Positions 13,979-22,143 of a DNA stretch of 64,000 nt are shown in pieces (the stretch's first letter is position 1; every line of letters starts with the position of its first letter). A program made the position numbers and the translations under genes. This DNA comes from JABDGR01 sp964561455. Lineage in GTDB: Bacteria > Verrucomicrobiota > Verrucomicrobiia > Opitutales > JABDGR01. The stretch covers positions 1-64,000 of the forward strand of contig CAZLPS010000006.1 of the NCBI GenBank assembly GCA_964561455.1. The letters run 5' to 3'. The notes under the pieces were generated by a model. That model was not told where the DNA came from. It worked only from the letters and a program-made list of their open reading frames with translations, and did no database searches.

Positions 13979-16840
13979 TTACGCCAAATCTTTCAAACAT
14001 GTGCCCGTTGGGGTGTCGGCTTGCTCCAGTCCTTTGGGTGGTCCGGCGTAAATCAGGCGCCCGCCCGCCGCGCCGCCGCCCGGCCCGAGTTCCAGCACCC
14101 AATCGGCCAGTCGCACCACATCGAGATGATGTTCAATGACAATGATGGTGTTGCCCGCCTCCCGCAGTTTGAACAACAAATCCAACAACCGCTGGATATC
14201 CTCCCAATGCAACCCCGTGGTTGGTTCATCCAAAAGATAGAGTGTGCCGCCTTGCTGGCGCTTGCTCAACTCCAGGGAAAGTTTTAGCCTCTGCGCCTCG
14301 CCGCCCGAGAGCGTCGTCGCCGGCTGGCCCAACTTCAGGTAACCCAGCCCGACGGCATCCAGGGTTTGCAATTTCGCCACCAGGCGCGGCTGCATGCGGA
14401 AAAACGCCAGCGCTTCGGCCACGGTTAAATCCAGCGCATCCGCGATATTGATGCCCTTGAAGCGCACCTCGAGCGTCTCCCGGTTGTAGCGCCGACCCCG
14501 GCAGCTCGGGCACTCCACGCTTACGTCCTCCAGAAACTGCATGTCCAGCCGGATGACGCCGTCGCCCTGGCACCGCTCGCACCGCCCGCCACGAACGTTG
14601 AAGGAAAACCGGTTCGCTTTGTAGCCGCGCACCTTGGCCAGCGCGCACTGCGCAAACAAGTCACGCAGCAAATCGAAAATCTTGGTGAAGGTCGCGGGAT
14701 TTGACCGCGGACTGCGGCCAATCGGTTCCTGGTCCACACGCACCACGGATTCAAAATATTCCAAGCCGGCGATGCCCCGATGCCGCCCGGGTATGGTCTT
14801 CGCCCCATTGAGTTTCCACGCGGCCGCGTGGCCGAGGATTTCATTTACCAAAGTGCTTTTGCCGGAGCCCGACACGCCGCATACCACCGTAAATGCCTGC
14901 AATGGAAACGCTGCATCCACGTTTTGCAAATTGTGCTCGCTGGCGCCACGCACCGTCAACCAGCGGCCATCCGGCGCGTGCGTCGGGACGTTTTTCTCCA
15001 ATTGGGCCCGTCCGGAAAGATAGGGCCCCGTGCGCGACGCCGGTGCTTTGGCGCAATCCGCCGGCGTGCCTTCAAAGAGGATTCTCCCGCCCTGGGTGCC
15101 CGCGCCCGGCCCGAGTTCGACCAGATGGTCGGCGGCCCGAATCATGTCCGCATCGTGCTCGACCACCAACACGGCATTGCCACGGTCGCGCAAACCGACG
15201 AGCAAGCGCACGAGTGCCCGGTTGTCCCGCGGATGCAGGCCGATGCTCGGCTCATCGAGAACATAAGCCACGCCGACGAGGCCCGTGCCGATTTGCGTGG
15301 CGAGGCGCGCCCGTTGCGTTTCGCCGCCGCTGAGGGTGCCATATTCACGCTCGAGCGTAAGGTAGCCGAGCCCGGTTTCCCCCAGAAAATGCAGGCGCGC
15401 TTCGAGGCCCCGCCAGGCTTCATCCACCGCCGCAGTCAACCCCAAGGCCCCCGCCCGCACCTTCCCGGCAAAGGCCTGCGCCGCTTCGACGGTCATTGCC
15501 ATAAAATCGTCAAATCCCCGGCCTTGGACGCGCACCGCCCGCGACCGCGGATTCAGCCGCCGACCGCCGCACGCTGGGCAGGGGGTCGAAACTTGAAACG
15601 CCAGCAGCCGCGCGCGCAGGCCTTCACTCGAGGTGTTGCGTCGTGATTCCTCGAGGTCGGCCAGAACGCCGGCAAACGGCAGAGCTTCCGGCTTATGGTT
15701 CCCGGAATGCAGTTTAAACGAAAACAATCTCCCCCCGGCGCCATGCATCAGCGCGTGGCGTGTCTCCTCAGGCAAAGTGTTCCAAGGGGCTTCGGGGTCA
15801 TAGGGTAATTGAGCAGCCAACTGGCGCAGAATGGCGTTCCGCTTGATAATCATCGCCTTGGAACCGAACCGCCACGGCTTGATTGCGCCGTGCCGCACGG
15901 ATTTTTCCGGGTCCGGCACCACCAAGTCTTCGCGAAATTGCAATGTGCGCCCCAATCCCCCGCACTCGGTACAGGCGCCTTCGGGATGATTATACGAAAA
16001 ATGGCGCGGCGTCAGCGGTTCATACACCGTACCGCAAATTGAGCAGGCGAGGCGCTGGCTCAGCGGAATTTCACGCCAGATGCCGTCGGCCTGCTGCACC
16101 AGGGCCACCGCACGATCCCGCCCCTCGCGAAAAGCCAATTCGAGCGAATCCGCCAGGCGGCTGCGCTGTGCCGGGTCCACCACAAGGCGGTCCACCACCA
16201 AATCCAGAGTGATTTCCTTCGCGCGGCCCTCCAGCAAATCGGTCTCCTGCAATTCGCGCATTTCGCCGTTCACCCGCGCCCGGGTGAAGCCTCGCTGGCG
16301 CAGGCGCGGAATTTCCTCGCGCCAAAAGGCCGGTTTGGCGGTCTCCCCCGGCGCCAGCAGTACCAGCTTGCTCCCGGCCGGCTCCTGGAAAATCCGCGTC
16401 ACACAGTCGTCGAGCGTGCGGCGCTCAATCGCCCCGCCGTCCCGCGGACAGCGCTGCTCGCCTGCCATGGTCCAAGCCAGCCGCGCGAAGTCGGCAATTT
16501 CTGTGACGGTGGCCACCGTGCTGCGCGAGTTCGCGCCGGCGCCCGTGCGCTGCTCAATCGCAATTACCGGCGGCAGCCCCGTAATAAAGTCCACCTCCGG
16601 CCGCTTCAACTGGTCCAGCAATTGCCGCGCCCGCACCGACAGGCTCTCCATGTATTTGCGATAGCCCTCCGCGTATATCGTGTCAAAAGCCAGCGACGAT
16701 TTGCCGGACCCGCTCACGCCGGTGAAAACCACGAGCTGCTGACGGGGCAGGCGCAGCTCAAGGTTCTGCAAATTATGCTCGCGCGCCCCCTTGATGTGGA
16801 TTTCGCCGGGCGGCGCCGCGATGGTGTGGTCCAGGCTCAT
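13979..16840 (-). CDS. uvrA: Excinuclease ABC subunit A (divergent type)
   Basis: 953 residues, in the UvrA range (about 940-970). UvrA dimers find DNA lesions and load UvrB in nucleotide excision repair. Two ABC modules are visible: Walker A GVSGSGKSSLAFDT near residue 41 and GVSGSGKSTLVNEI near 650; signatures LSGGETQR near 502 and LSGGEAQRLKLSLELS near 845; Walker B YVLDEPSIGLHPRDN near 525 and YLLDEPTTGLHWEDI near 872. Zinc-finger cysteines appear at CSICG/CTECGG (about 265-295) and CERCQGDG/CPSCRGRR (about 750-780). The segment RSPRSNPATFTKIFDLLRD is conserved. Departures from canonical UvrA include GAGANSRSTVATVTEIADFARL (usually TTSxNPRSTVGTVTE) and a CPRDG where many have CPxCG, so this may be a second paralogue. 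Cytoplasmic; start ATG 16840. Monocistronic, with glutaredoxin divergently transcribed. Confidence 0.93.
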   Translation of the reverse strand: MSLDHTIAAPPGEIHIKGAREHNLQNLELRLPRQQLVVFTGVSGSGKSSLAFDTIYAEGYRKYMESLSVRARQLLDQLKRPEVDFITGLPPVIAIEQRTGAGANSRSTVATVTEIADFARLAWTMAGEQRCPRDGGAIERRTLDDCVTRIFQEPAGSKLVLLAPGETAKPAFWREEIPRLRQRGFTRARVNGEMRELQETDLLEGRAKEITLDLVVDRLVVDPAQRSRLADSLELAFREGRDRAVALVQQADGIWREIPLSQRLACSICGTVYEPLTPRHFSYNHPEGACTECGGLGRTLQFREDLVVPDPEKSVRHGAIKPWRFGSKAMIIKRNAILRQLAAQLPYDPEAPWNTLPEETRHALMHGAGGRLFSFKLHSGNHKPEALPFAGVLADLEESRRNTSSEGLRARLLAFQVSTPCPACGGRRLNPRSRAVRVQGRGFDDFMAMTVEAAQAFAGKVRAGALGLTAAVDEAWRGLEARLHFLGETGLGYLTLEREYGTLSGGETQRARLATQIGTGLVGVAYVLDEPSIGLHPRDNRALVRLLVGLRDRGNAVLVVEHDADMIRAADHLVELGPGAGTQGGRILFEGTPADCAKAPASRTGPYLSGRAQLEKNVPTHAPDGRWLTVRGASEHNLQNVDAAFPLQAFTVVCGVSGSGKSTLVNEILGHAAAWKLNGAKTIPGRHRGIAGLEYFESVVRVDQEPIGRSPRSNPATFTKIFDLLRDLFAQCALAKVRGYKANRFSFNVRGGRCERCQGDGVIRLDMQFLEDVSVECPSCRGRRYNRETLEVRFKGINIADALDLTVAEALAFFRMQPRLVAKLQTLDAVGLGYLKLGQPATTLSGGEAQRLKLSLELSKRQQGGTLYLLDEPTTGLHWEDIQRLLDLLFKLREAGNTIIVIEHHLDVVRLADWVLELGPGGGAAGGRLIYAGPPKGLEQADTPTGTCLKDLA

Positions 16841-16961
16841 GAAGACAAACTTTTACTATCGTCCAAAAAGCCATTCCGCTCAACCCCCAATCCTGAAAAA
16901 AAACCGGGATTTCGGTTGAACGCCGCCCCAGATGCGGCGATAGTGGGGCCGGAGGCTCTTC

Positions 16962-17243
16962 ATGAACCATAAACCCATTCTCTATATCAAACCCGGCTGC
17001 CCGTGGTGCCGCGATGCCCTCGCTTTTTTTTCCCAGCACGGCGTTGAACTGGACGTCCGTGACGTCACGGCCAGCAAGGCTTCCCTGCACCGCATGATTG
17101 AAATCAGCGGCCAGTCCCTCACCCCTACTTTTGAATACGGTGACTTCGTCGTCGCCGATTTCAGCGTAAATGAATTTACGGACGAGCTCGAACAAGTCCC
17201 TGAAATCAAAAAAGAACTGGGCTTGGGCGACGACGAAGACTGA
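16962..17243 (+). CDS. Glutaredoxin-family protein
   Basis: 93 residues with the thioredoxin-fold active site CPWC at positions 13-16 (YIKPGCPWCRDALAFF), the cis-proline TPTFEYGDFVVADF near residue 50, and a Gly/Asp-rich acidic tail. It is a small cytoplasmic glutathione- or thioredoxin-dependent reductase. CPWC differs from the classical CPYC but is known in glutaredoxin-like proteins. It starts ATG at 16962, 121 bases from the divergent uvrA start, and stops 15 bases before the AI-2E-type permease, with which it is probably co-transcribed. Confidence 0.88.
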   Translation: MNHKPILYIKPGCPWCRDALAFFSQHGVELDVRDVTASKASLHRMIEISGQSLTPTFEYGDFVVADFSVNEFTDELEQVPEIKKELGLGDDED

Positions 17244-17258
17244 ATTGCCCGACCAGCC

Positions 17259-18413
17259 ATGAGTGATTCCACCCTGCAACCCCGCCCGTGGCTCACCCCC
17301 GGCCAGCGCCGCCTGACGGCGCTGGCGGTGGCGGCCTTGGCCGCGTTGCTGCTGAGCGGCGTCCTCGCCTTGGGCGTGTGGGGCTTGCGGCTGTTCATCG
17401 CCGCCTTTGGCCACGTCGTCTGGCCGTTGGTGATCGCCGGTATCCTCACTGTCCTGCTGCGGCCCCTCGTCCAGACGATGGAAAAATACCTGCGACTCAA
17501 CCGGATCCGTGCCATACTCCTGCTCTATTTCCTGGTGATTTCGGCGTGCTTCGCGCTGGGCCTGTTGATGATGCCCTTCGCCATTGATCAGCTCGGCGAA
17601 TTGACGCACGCCGTGCCCGAATTCATCCGGCATGCCTCGAACGACTTGAAGTCATTTCTTTATGACCACTACCCCGACCTTTATCAAAAGCTAAAAGATT
17701 ACCTCGATGAATCCAATCTGTTGGACGATGTGGACACCATGAGCCGCCAACTGCTCCTGTCCGCGCCCTCGACCGTCCGCCGAATCTTTGAGACCGCCGC
17801 CGGGCTGGCGGTCATTCCGATCTATCTCTTTTTCCTACTGCAGTCCAACCGCAGTTTTTCGCGCGATTTTCGCGAGCAGCTGACGTTTCTCCCGGCCACG
17901 TTGCGGGAGGACATCGTCTTTCTGGCCAGCGAATTTGCCGGCATCATGGTCTCATTCTTCCACGGGCGCCTGCTTATTGGGTTGATGATGGGTGTGCTGA
18001 AAGCCATCGGCTTCGTGTTAATCGGCCTCCATGGCGGCCTGCTGCTGGGATTGTTTTTTGGATTGCTCAACTTGGTGCCCTACCTCGGCTCGGCCCTCGG
18101 CCTGGTCGTGATTTTGCCGGCGGCGTATTTCCAGCCCAATGGCGGTTGGCGGCTGTTGCTGGAAGCCTGCGGCGTGTTTGCCATCGTGCAACTGGCCGAA
18201 GCCTATTACATCACACCAAAAATCATGGGGGAACGGACCGGCCTGCATCCCATGGTCATCATTCTCGCGATTTTCTTTTGGGGCACCGCCTTGCATGGGC
18301 TCCTCGGAATGATCCTGGGCGTGCCTCTCACTGCGTTCCTCGTCGTGGTTTGGCGCCTGGTGAAGGCAAAATACCTGCCGCGACACACCCAAACCCCCAT
18401 GCCCGCGCGTTGA
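17259..18413 (+). CDS. AI-2E/PerM-family membrane permease
   Basis: 384 residues with about eight hydrophobic segments, matching the AI-2E transporter family (PerM, TqsA, YdiK). A double N-terminal helix pair (residues about 22-70) is followed by a soluble insert (about 110-165) and then the conserved membrane core including FHGRLLIGLMMGVLKAIGF near 228, GLLNLVPYLGSALGL near 268, and the C-terminal EAYYITPKIMGERTGLHP near 308. The substrate of most family members is unknown; export of a small molecule or proton/sodium-coupled transport is suggested. It overlaps nothing and starts ATG 17259, 15 bases after the glutaredoxin stop. The C-terminus is basic (cytoplasmic). Confidence 0.9.
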   Translation: MSDSTLQPRPWLTPGQRRLTALAVAALAALLLSGVLALGVWGLRLFIAAFGHVVWPLVIAGILTVLLRPLVQTMEKYLRLNRIRAILLLYFLVISACFALGLLMMPFAIDQLGELTHAVPEFIRHASNDLKSFLYDHYPDLYQKLKDYLDESNLLDDVDTMSRQLLLSAPSTVRRIFETAAGLAVIPIYLFFLLQSNRSFSRDFREQLTFLPATLREDIVFLASEFAGIMVSFFHGRLLIGLMMGVLKAIGFVLIGLHGGLLLGLFFGLLNLVPYLGSALGLVVILPAAYFQPNGGWRLLLEACGVFAIVQLAEAYYITPKIMGERTGLHPMVIILAIFFWGTALHGLLGMILGVPLTAFLVVVWRLVKAKYLPRHTQTPMPAR

Positions 18414-18484
18414 AGCACGTCCGGCAGGTCTTTGCGATTGCGTTTTCAAGGCGTCACTTTACGGTGCAAACCCACCGGCCCGAA

Positions 18485-18561
18485 TTCCTCAATTTCCGGT
18501 TTCCGGTTTCCGGTTTGCCGTTTTTTTGCATTCTGCATTCTAAATTCTGCATTCCTCCACC
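18485..18561 (+). repeat. Period-7 leader of 11 heptads ending at the uppS start codon
   Basis: Exactly eleven heptads (77 nt) without a register slip. Heptads 2-6 (18492-18526) have T at positions 2-4, such as GTTTCCG twice. Heptads 7-10 (18527-18554) are TGCATTC three times and one variant TAAATTC. The last (18555-18561) is CTCCACC, then GTG. The heptamer type changes midway but the phase does not. Confidence 0.82.
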
Positions 18562-19329
18562 GTGTCCGAGCCTGCCGTCGATACTTCCGCCAACCCGCAG
18601 CACGTGGCCATCATCATGGATGGCAACGGGCGCTGGGCGCGCGCGCGCGGACTCCCGCGTATTGAGGGCCACCGCCAGGGTGTCGAAAACGTGCGCCGGA
18701 TCATGGAAGTGATGCGCGAGTTGAGCCTCCCGTACCTCACGCTCTATGCCTTCTCCGCGGAAAATTGGCGCCGGCCCGCCGAGGAAGTCGGCGCGCTGAT
18801 GGGACTGCTCGAGATTTTCCTCGAACGCTACACCCGTGAACTCGAGGAAAACGAAGTTCGCCTGCGCACCATCGGCCGCACCGATCAATTGCCCGCGCGC
18901 CCCCGCGCCTGCCTCGAACGCGCCATCGCCCGTACGGCCCATTTTACCGGACGCACTCTTGTCCTCGCCCTTAATTACGGTTCGCGCCAGGAAACCACGG
19001 AGGCCGTCCGGGCCTACGCCGAGGCCGTCCGGGCCGGCCGCGAAGACCCCGCCGCGCTGGACTGGTCCCGCTTCGCCAAATATCTCTACACGGACGGGCT
19101 GCCCGATCCGGACCTCATCATCCGGACATCGGGCGAAAGCCGCCTCAGCAATTTTCTTCTACTCCAAGCTGCCTATGCCGAAATGTATTTCACCCCGGTC
19201 TATTGGCCGGATTTCAGCCGCGCGCATTTGGTCGAGGCGATAGAGGCCTTCAAACGCCGGGAACGCCGTTTCGGCCAAACCGGCGAACAAGTGCGCCCGC
19301 TAATCCCCGCCACGCTGTCTCCGCAATGA
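18562..19329 (+). CDS. uppS: Undecaprenyl diphosphate synthase (cis-prenyltransferase)
   Basis: 255 residues, the usual size. It extends farnesyl diphosphate with isopentenyl diphosphate to the C55 lipid carrier for peptidoglycan and surface glycans, at the cytoplasmic face of the membrane. The diagnostic segments are HVAIIMDGNGRWARARG (Asp near residue 20), GHRQGVENVRRIME near 36, LTLYAFSAENWRRP near 58, LNYGSRQETTEAVRAYA near 138, and DLIIRTSGESRLSNFLLLQAAY near 185 with the metal-site EMYFTPVYWPDF. Start GTG 18562 is supported by the family N-terminus and by the period-7 leader. The last codons overlap cdsA by 4 bases (ATGA), so translation is coupled. Substrate supply comes from the MEP pathway (dxs at 3.7 kb). 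Confidence 0.97.
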   Translation: MSEPAVDTSANPQHVAIIMDGNGRWARARGLPRIEGHRQGVENVRRIMEVMRELSLPYLTLYAFSAENWRRPAEEVGALMGLLEIFLERYTRELEENEVRLRTIGRTDQLPARPRACLERAIARTAHFTGRTLVLALNYGSRQETTEAVRAYAEAVRAGREDPAALDWSRFAKYLYTDGLPDPDLIIRTSGESRLSNFLLLQAAYAEMYFTPVYWPDFSRAHLVEAIEAFKRRERRFGQTGEQVRPLIPATLSPQ

Positions 19330-20156
19330 AACGCACGCTCAGCACCATCGGGTTGTGGACCATTGTTTTTGGCACTGTTTACTTTTTTGGGGTGAACGGA
19401 GGGGTAGTTCTGCTTGCCGTGCTCACGCTGCTGGCTCAATATGAATTCCACGGCTTGCTGGAAAAGTCCGGCCTGATGGTTTGGCGGGGCTTTACCCTGG
19501 TTTTTGGCTGCATCATGATTCTGGCCGCCAGCAAGACGTTAAACCGGCTGCCCATGCCACTGGTAGGCACGCTCGCCGCCGCCGCCCTGGTGTATGGTGC
19601 CCTTGCCATCGCCAAAGATCCCGCCAACCTCAATCGCCTGGCTGGCTCGGTGCTTTCGCTGGCATACGTCCCGGGGCTCATGATGTTTTATGCCCTGCTG
19701 GTGCGCGATTTCGCCGATTCCTGCGACCGCGGTCACGGCGTGGGCCTCGCCATTTGGGTGATTGCCGTGGCCAAATTCACCGACGTCGGTGGCTATCTCG
19801 TCGGCTCGGCCATTGGCCGGCACAAACTTGCACCGTCCATCAGCCCGGGCAAAACTTGGGAAGGAGTCGCCGGCGGCCTCGCCATGGCGGCCCTGGTTGC
19901 TTCCCTTGGGGTCCACTTCGCAGCCCATTGGCTGCCATACAACCTGACGGTCACGAATGCGGCATTATTGGCGCTGCCCATGGGTTTTGCCGCCATCGCA
20001 TCCGACCTTTCCGAATCCGCCTTCAAGCGTCGGGCCGGCGTCAAAGATTCTGGAAACTGCATTCCCGGCATTGGCGGCGCCCTCGATCTGGCCGATAGCC
20101 TGCTCCTCACTGCTCCCGTCGCCTATTATCTGCTGCTCATGCTGGACGGATCTTAA
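19326..20156 (+). CDS. cdsA: Phosphatidate cytidylyltransferase (CDP-diacylglycerol synthase)
   Basis: 276 residues from the ATG at 19326, which overlaps the uppS stop (ATGA). The enzyme makes CDP-diacylglycerol from phosphatidate and CTP in the inner membrane for phospholipid synthesis. It has about seven transmembrane stretches (including LWTIVFGTVYFFGVNGGVVL near 9). The family signature lies in AKFTDVGGYLVGSAIGRHKL near 152 and SPGKTWEGVAGGLAMA near 174, followed by ASDLSESAFKRRAGVKDSGN near 228 and LDLADSLLL near 256, containing the conserved KRxxxxKD/PGHGG-type region in a variant form (PGIGGALDLAD). The uppS-cdsA order is a widespread operon. The frame extends upstream inside uppS, but that is overlap only. 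Confidence 0.95.
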   Translation: MKRTLSTIGLWTIVFGTVYFFGVNGGVVLLAVLTLLAQYEFHGLLEKSGLMVWRGFTLVFGCIMILAASKTLNRLPMPLVGTLAAAALVYGALAIAKDPANLNRLAGSVLSLAYVPGLMMFYALLVRDFADSCDRGHGVGLAIWVIAVAKFTDVGGYLVGSAIGRHKLAPSISPGKTWEGVAGGLAMAALVASLGVHFAAHWLPYNLTVTNAALLALPMGFAAIASDLSESAFKRRAGVKDSGNCIPGIGGALDLADSLLLTAPVAYYLLLMLDGS

Positions 20157-20177
20157 CTTCCGCTCAAAGACCCCTCG

Positions 20178-21218
20178 TCACGGCATTTTCACGGGTGGTG
20201 CCGTGGTATTCGCCGGTGTGGTTTGACCATCCAAAGAGGGCATGGACGGCATGGATGAAGGCAGGGCGAGGCGCACCATTTCGCCCTGCCCGGGCGGCAA
20301 TCCCATTGTGTTCGGCAGGCCGTTTGGTGCCGGGGAAGGCAGGTTGCTCGCGCTCAAATCGGTACTGGCGGGCTTCGCTCCGGCACCCGCCGGCACGGGG
20401 ATGGAGTCATTCGTCGCCGGACGGTCGGCAGGCGCATTGCTCTCTGGGACCAGTTCCGTCTTTGACGTAAAATAATTCACCGCCGGTGCATTCGTAGCTG
20501 GCAAGCCCGCGAGCGCCGCCTGATATACTTGGTTGTGCACCGCATCGGTACCCCCGGCCTTCGCCGCCTGGTCCGCCGTCAATTCCTTCAACACTTTCGG
20601 GTCAATATTCACGTCCGGCACATGGATGACGGGTGTGCCCGGCCCGACCGAACCATCATCGTTGTCGTCCGGGGTGGCGACTTTCAGAAAGAAAAACAAG
20701 CCCAGCCCAAACAGCCCCGTCAACACCGCGCCAATGAACATGCCGAGTGGCGAATTAAAAAAGGAAAAGGGATTTACGCTCAACTCCGGCCGGGCATTGC
20801 GACGGGACTCCACCCTGATCTTGGTAATGTCCACCTCGCTCGCCGCACCCTTCTGGGACTGCCTCTGCGCTAATGCATCCACCGACGCATTCCGGCGCGC
20901 CTGACTTTGCTTTTTTTCCAACCGATCCTTACCGCCGGACGAAGCGTTTGTTCTGGGCCGGCCCTGGTCCCGAGCCATTTTCGGGGATGGCGCGGACATT
21001 GCCGCCACCGCCGGGGTGGGTGCCGCGGTTCCGGATGTCTGCTCCGCCTTGGTGGCCAAGGCTTTGCGTGCCGCCTGGTGCAATTCGCAGGCACGCTCAA
21101 ACTTGCGCCGCCGCAAGAGATTGCTGTGCATCGCCTGCTTCAACTCCCCCACCTCGTGTCGGCCAATCTCGTTGTCGAGGTAGAGGTTGATTAACTCGTC
21201 GAATCGTTGTTCCGTCAT
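20178..21218 (-). CDS. Anti-sigma factor-like transmembrane protein
   Basis: 346 residues, starting at 21218 with an ATGA overlap to the sigma factor stop, the usual sigma/anti-sigma arrangement. The N-terminus (FDELINLYLDNEI, then ELKQAMHSN) resembles the sigma-binding anti-sigma domain, but the His-x3-Cys-x2-Cys zinc motif of ZAS proteins is absent. A long charged cytoplasmic linker (about residues 55-150) leads to one membrane helix (MFIGAVLTGLFGLGLFFFL near 160). The remaining 170 residues would be periplasmic, with Pro/Ala/Thr-rich stretches and no recognised sensor fold. It probably holds the ECF factor at the membrane until an envelope signal arrives. The assignment rests on position and topology. 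Confidence 0.75.
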   Translation of the reverse strand: MTEQRFDELINLYLDNEIGRHEVGELKQAMHSNLLRRRKFERACELHQAARKALATKAEQTSGTAAPTPAVAAMSAPSPKMARDQGRPRTNASSGGKDRLEKKQSQARRNASVDALAQRQSQKGAASEVDITKIRVESRRNARPELSVNPFSFFNSPLGMFIGAVLTGLFGLGLFFFLKVATPDDNDDGSVGPGTPVIHVPDVNIDPKVLKELTADQAAKAGGTDAVHNQVYQAALAGLPATNAPAVNYFTSKTELVPESNAPADRPATNDSIPVPAGAGAKPASTDLSASNLPSPAPNGLPNTMGLPPGQGEMVRLALPSSMPSMPSLDGQTTPANTTAPPVKMP

Positions 21219-21811
21219 GCGGCTGTGTCACCCAGAACCTGTTTAAGCGCCTCGCGCGCCCGGGCGATCCGGCTCTTTACCGTGCCCAGGCTCAGGTCCA
21301 GCAAGGCGGCAATTTCTTCATATGACAGATCGCGCACATTACGCAAGGTCAGGATTTCACGGTGTGATGGGCTCAACTTTGCCATGGCCCCCTCCACCCG
21401 CTCCACCAATTCCTGAGTCATGGCCTTCTTCCGCGGGTCCGGATCTTCATCCGGCAGGACCTCCGCCAAAGTCAAATCCACCTCCGGGCCCACGGCGGCA
21501 TCCAAGGACACCCCCGCATGGCGACCACGGCGCCACCAAAACCAATAGCGGTTATGCGCGAGGTTCGTGGCAATCTGATACAGCCAGGTCGAAAATGCCG
21601 CATCCCCGCGAAAGGCCTCGAGCCCGCGCCGCGCCCGCAGAAATGTATCCTGCGTGACTTCCTCGGCGTCTTCGTGGTTCTTCAGCAACCCAAAGGCCCG
21701 GCGAAAAATCGGCTCGTAATAACGGCGCACAATGTCGTCAAAGGCGCGCGCGTCGCCTGACCGAAAACGTTCGAGCAAAAGTTTGTCCGCCGTGGCATCG
21801 TGTGAGCTCAT
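21215..21811 (-). CDS. ECF-family RNA polymerase sigma factor
   Basis: 198 residues from ATG 21811. Region 2 appears at about residues 15-85 (DDIVRRYYEPIFRRAFGLL, then EDAEEVTQDTFLRARRGLEAF and FSTWLYQIATNLAHNRY) and region 4 at about 130-190 (LSPSHREILTLRNVRDLSYEEIAALLDLSLGTVKSRIARARE). It has no region 1 or 3, which defines an ECF sigma. It directs RNA polymerase to a stress or envelope regulon. The frame is open 18 codons further upstream, but the preferred ATG lies 9 bases downstream of a TATAAT box, so the message could be nearly leaderless. The anti-sigma gene overlaps its stop. Confidence 0.93.
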   Translation of the reverse strand: MSSHDATADKLLLERFRSGDARAFDDIVRRYYEPIFRRAFGLLKNHEDAEEVTQDTFLRARRGLEAFRGDAAFSTWLYQIATNLAHNRYWFWWRRGRHAGVSLDAAVGPEVDLTLAEVLPDEDPDPRKKAMTQELVERVEGAMAKLSPSHREILTLRNVRDLSYEEIAALLDLSLGTVKSRIARAREALKQVLGDTAA

Positions 21812-21820
21812 GATGGGCCT

Positions 21821-21850
21821 ATTATACCACCTCTTTTGGAAAAATGTCGC
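21821..21850 (-). promoter_or_regulatory. Putative promoter of the ECF sigma gene
   Basis: On the minus strand a perfect TATAAT (21826-21821) is preceded, 18 bases upstream, by GCGACA (21850-21845, four of six matches to TTGACA). The ATG at 21811 is only 9 bases after the -10 box, so transcription from it would give a leaderless or nearly leaderless mRNA. Confidence 0.5.
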
Positions 21851-22143
21851 GTGGATACGATTCACCCCCTAACCCACCCCCAGCCAGCCCATTCTTTCTC
21901 CCTGACCTGCAATCAGTTACGCATCCACCCGGCCATTGTAAAACCCTTGTCATGGGCTTCCACCCCAATTCAAACGACCGTTTTAATTGCCCGGAGCGAC
22001 GGACGGCACCCCGGACACCGGTCAAAAACTGTCTTCCACCCGCCAAAAATTGAAAGCATGAAAGGGCCATGGGGACGAAATCTTGGGACCAACCGCAATA
22101 GACTTGTCACCCATTGGAGTGGGTTGAATCATGCGGGCGGCTC
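21851..22143. other. Divergent intergenic region
   Basis: About 290 bases between the sigma-factor promoter and the glycosidase start. No coding potential or tandem repeat was seen. A short inverted repeat (CCCATTGGAGTGGG, 22111-22124) lies shortly upstream of the glycosidase and might be an operator, but this is speculative. Confidence 0.3.
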
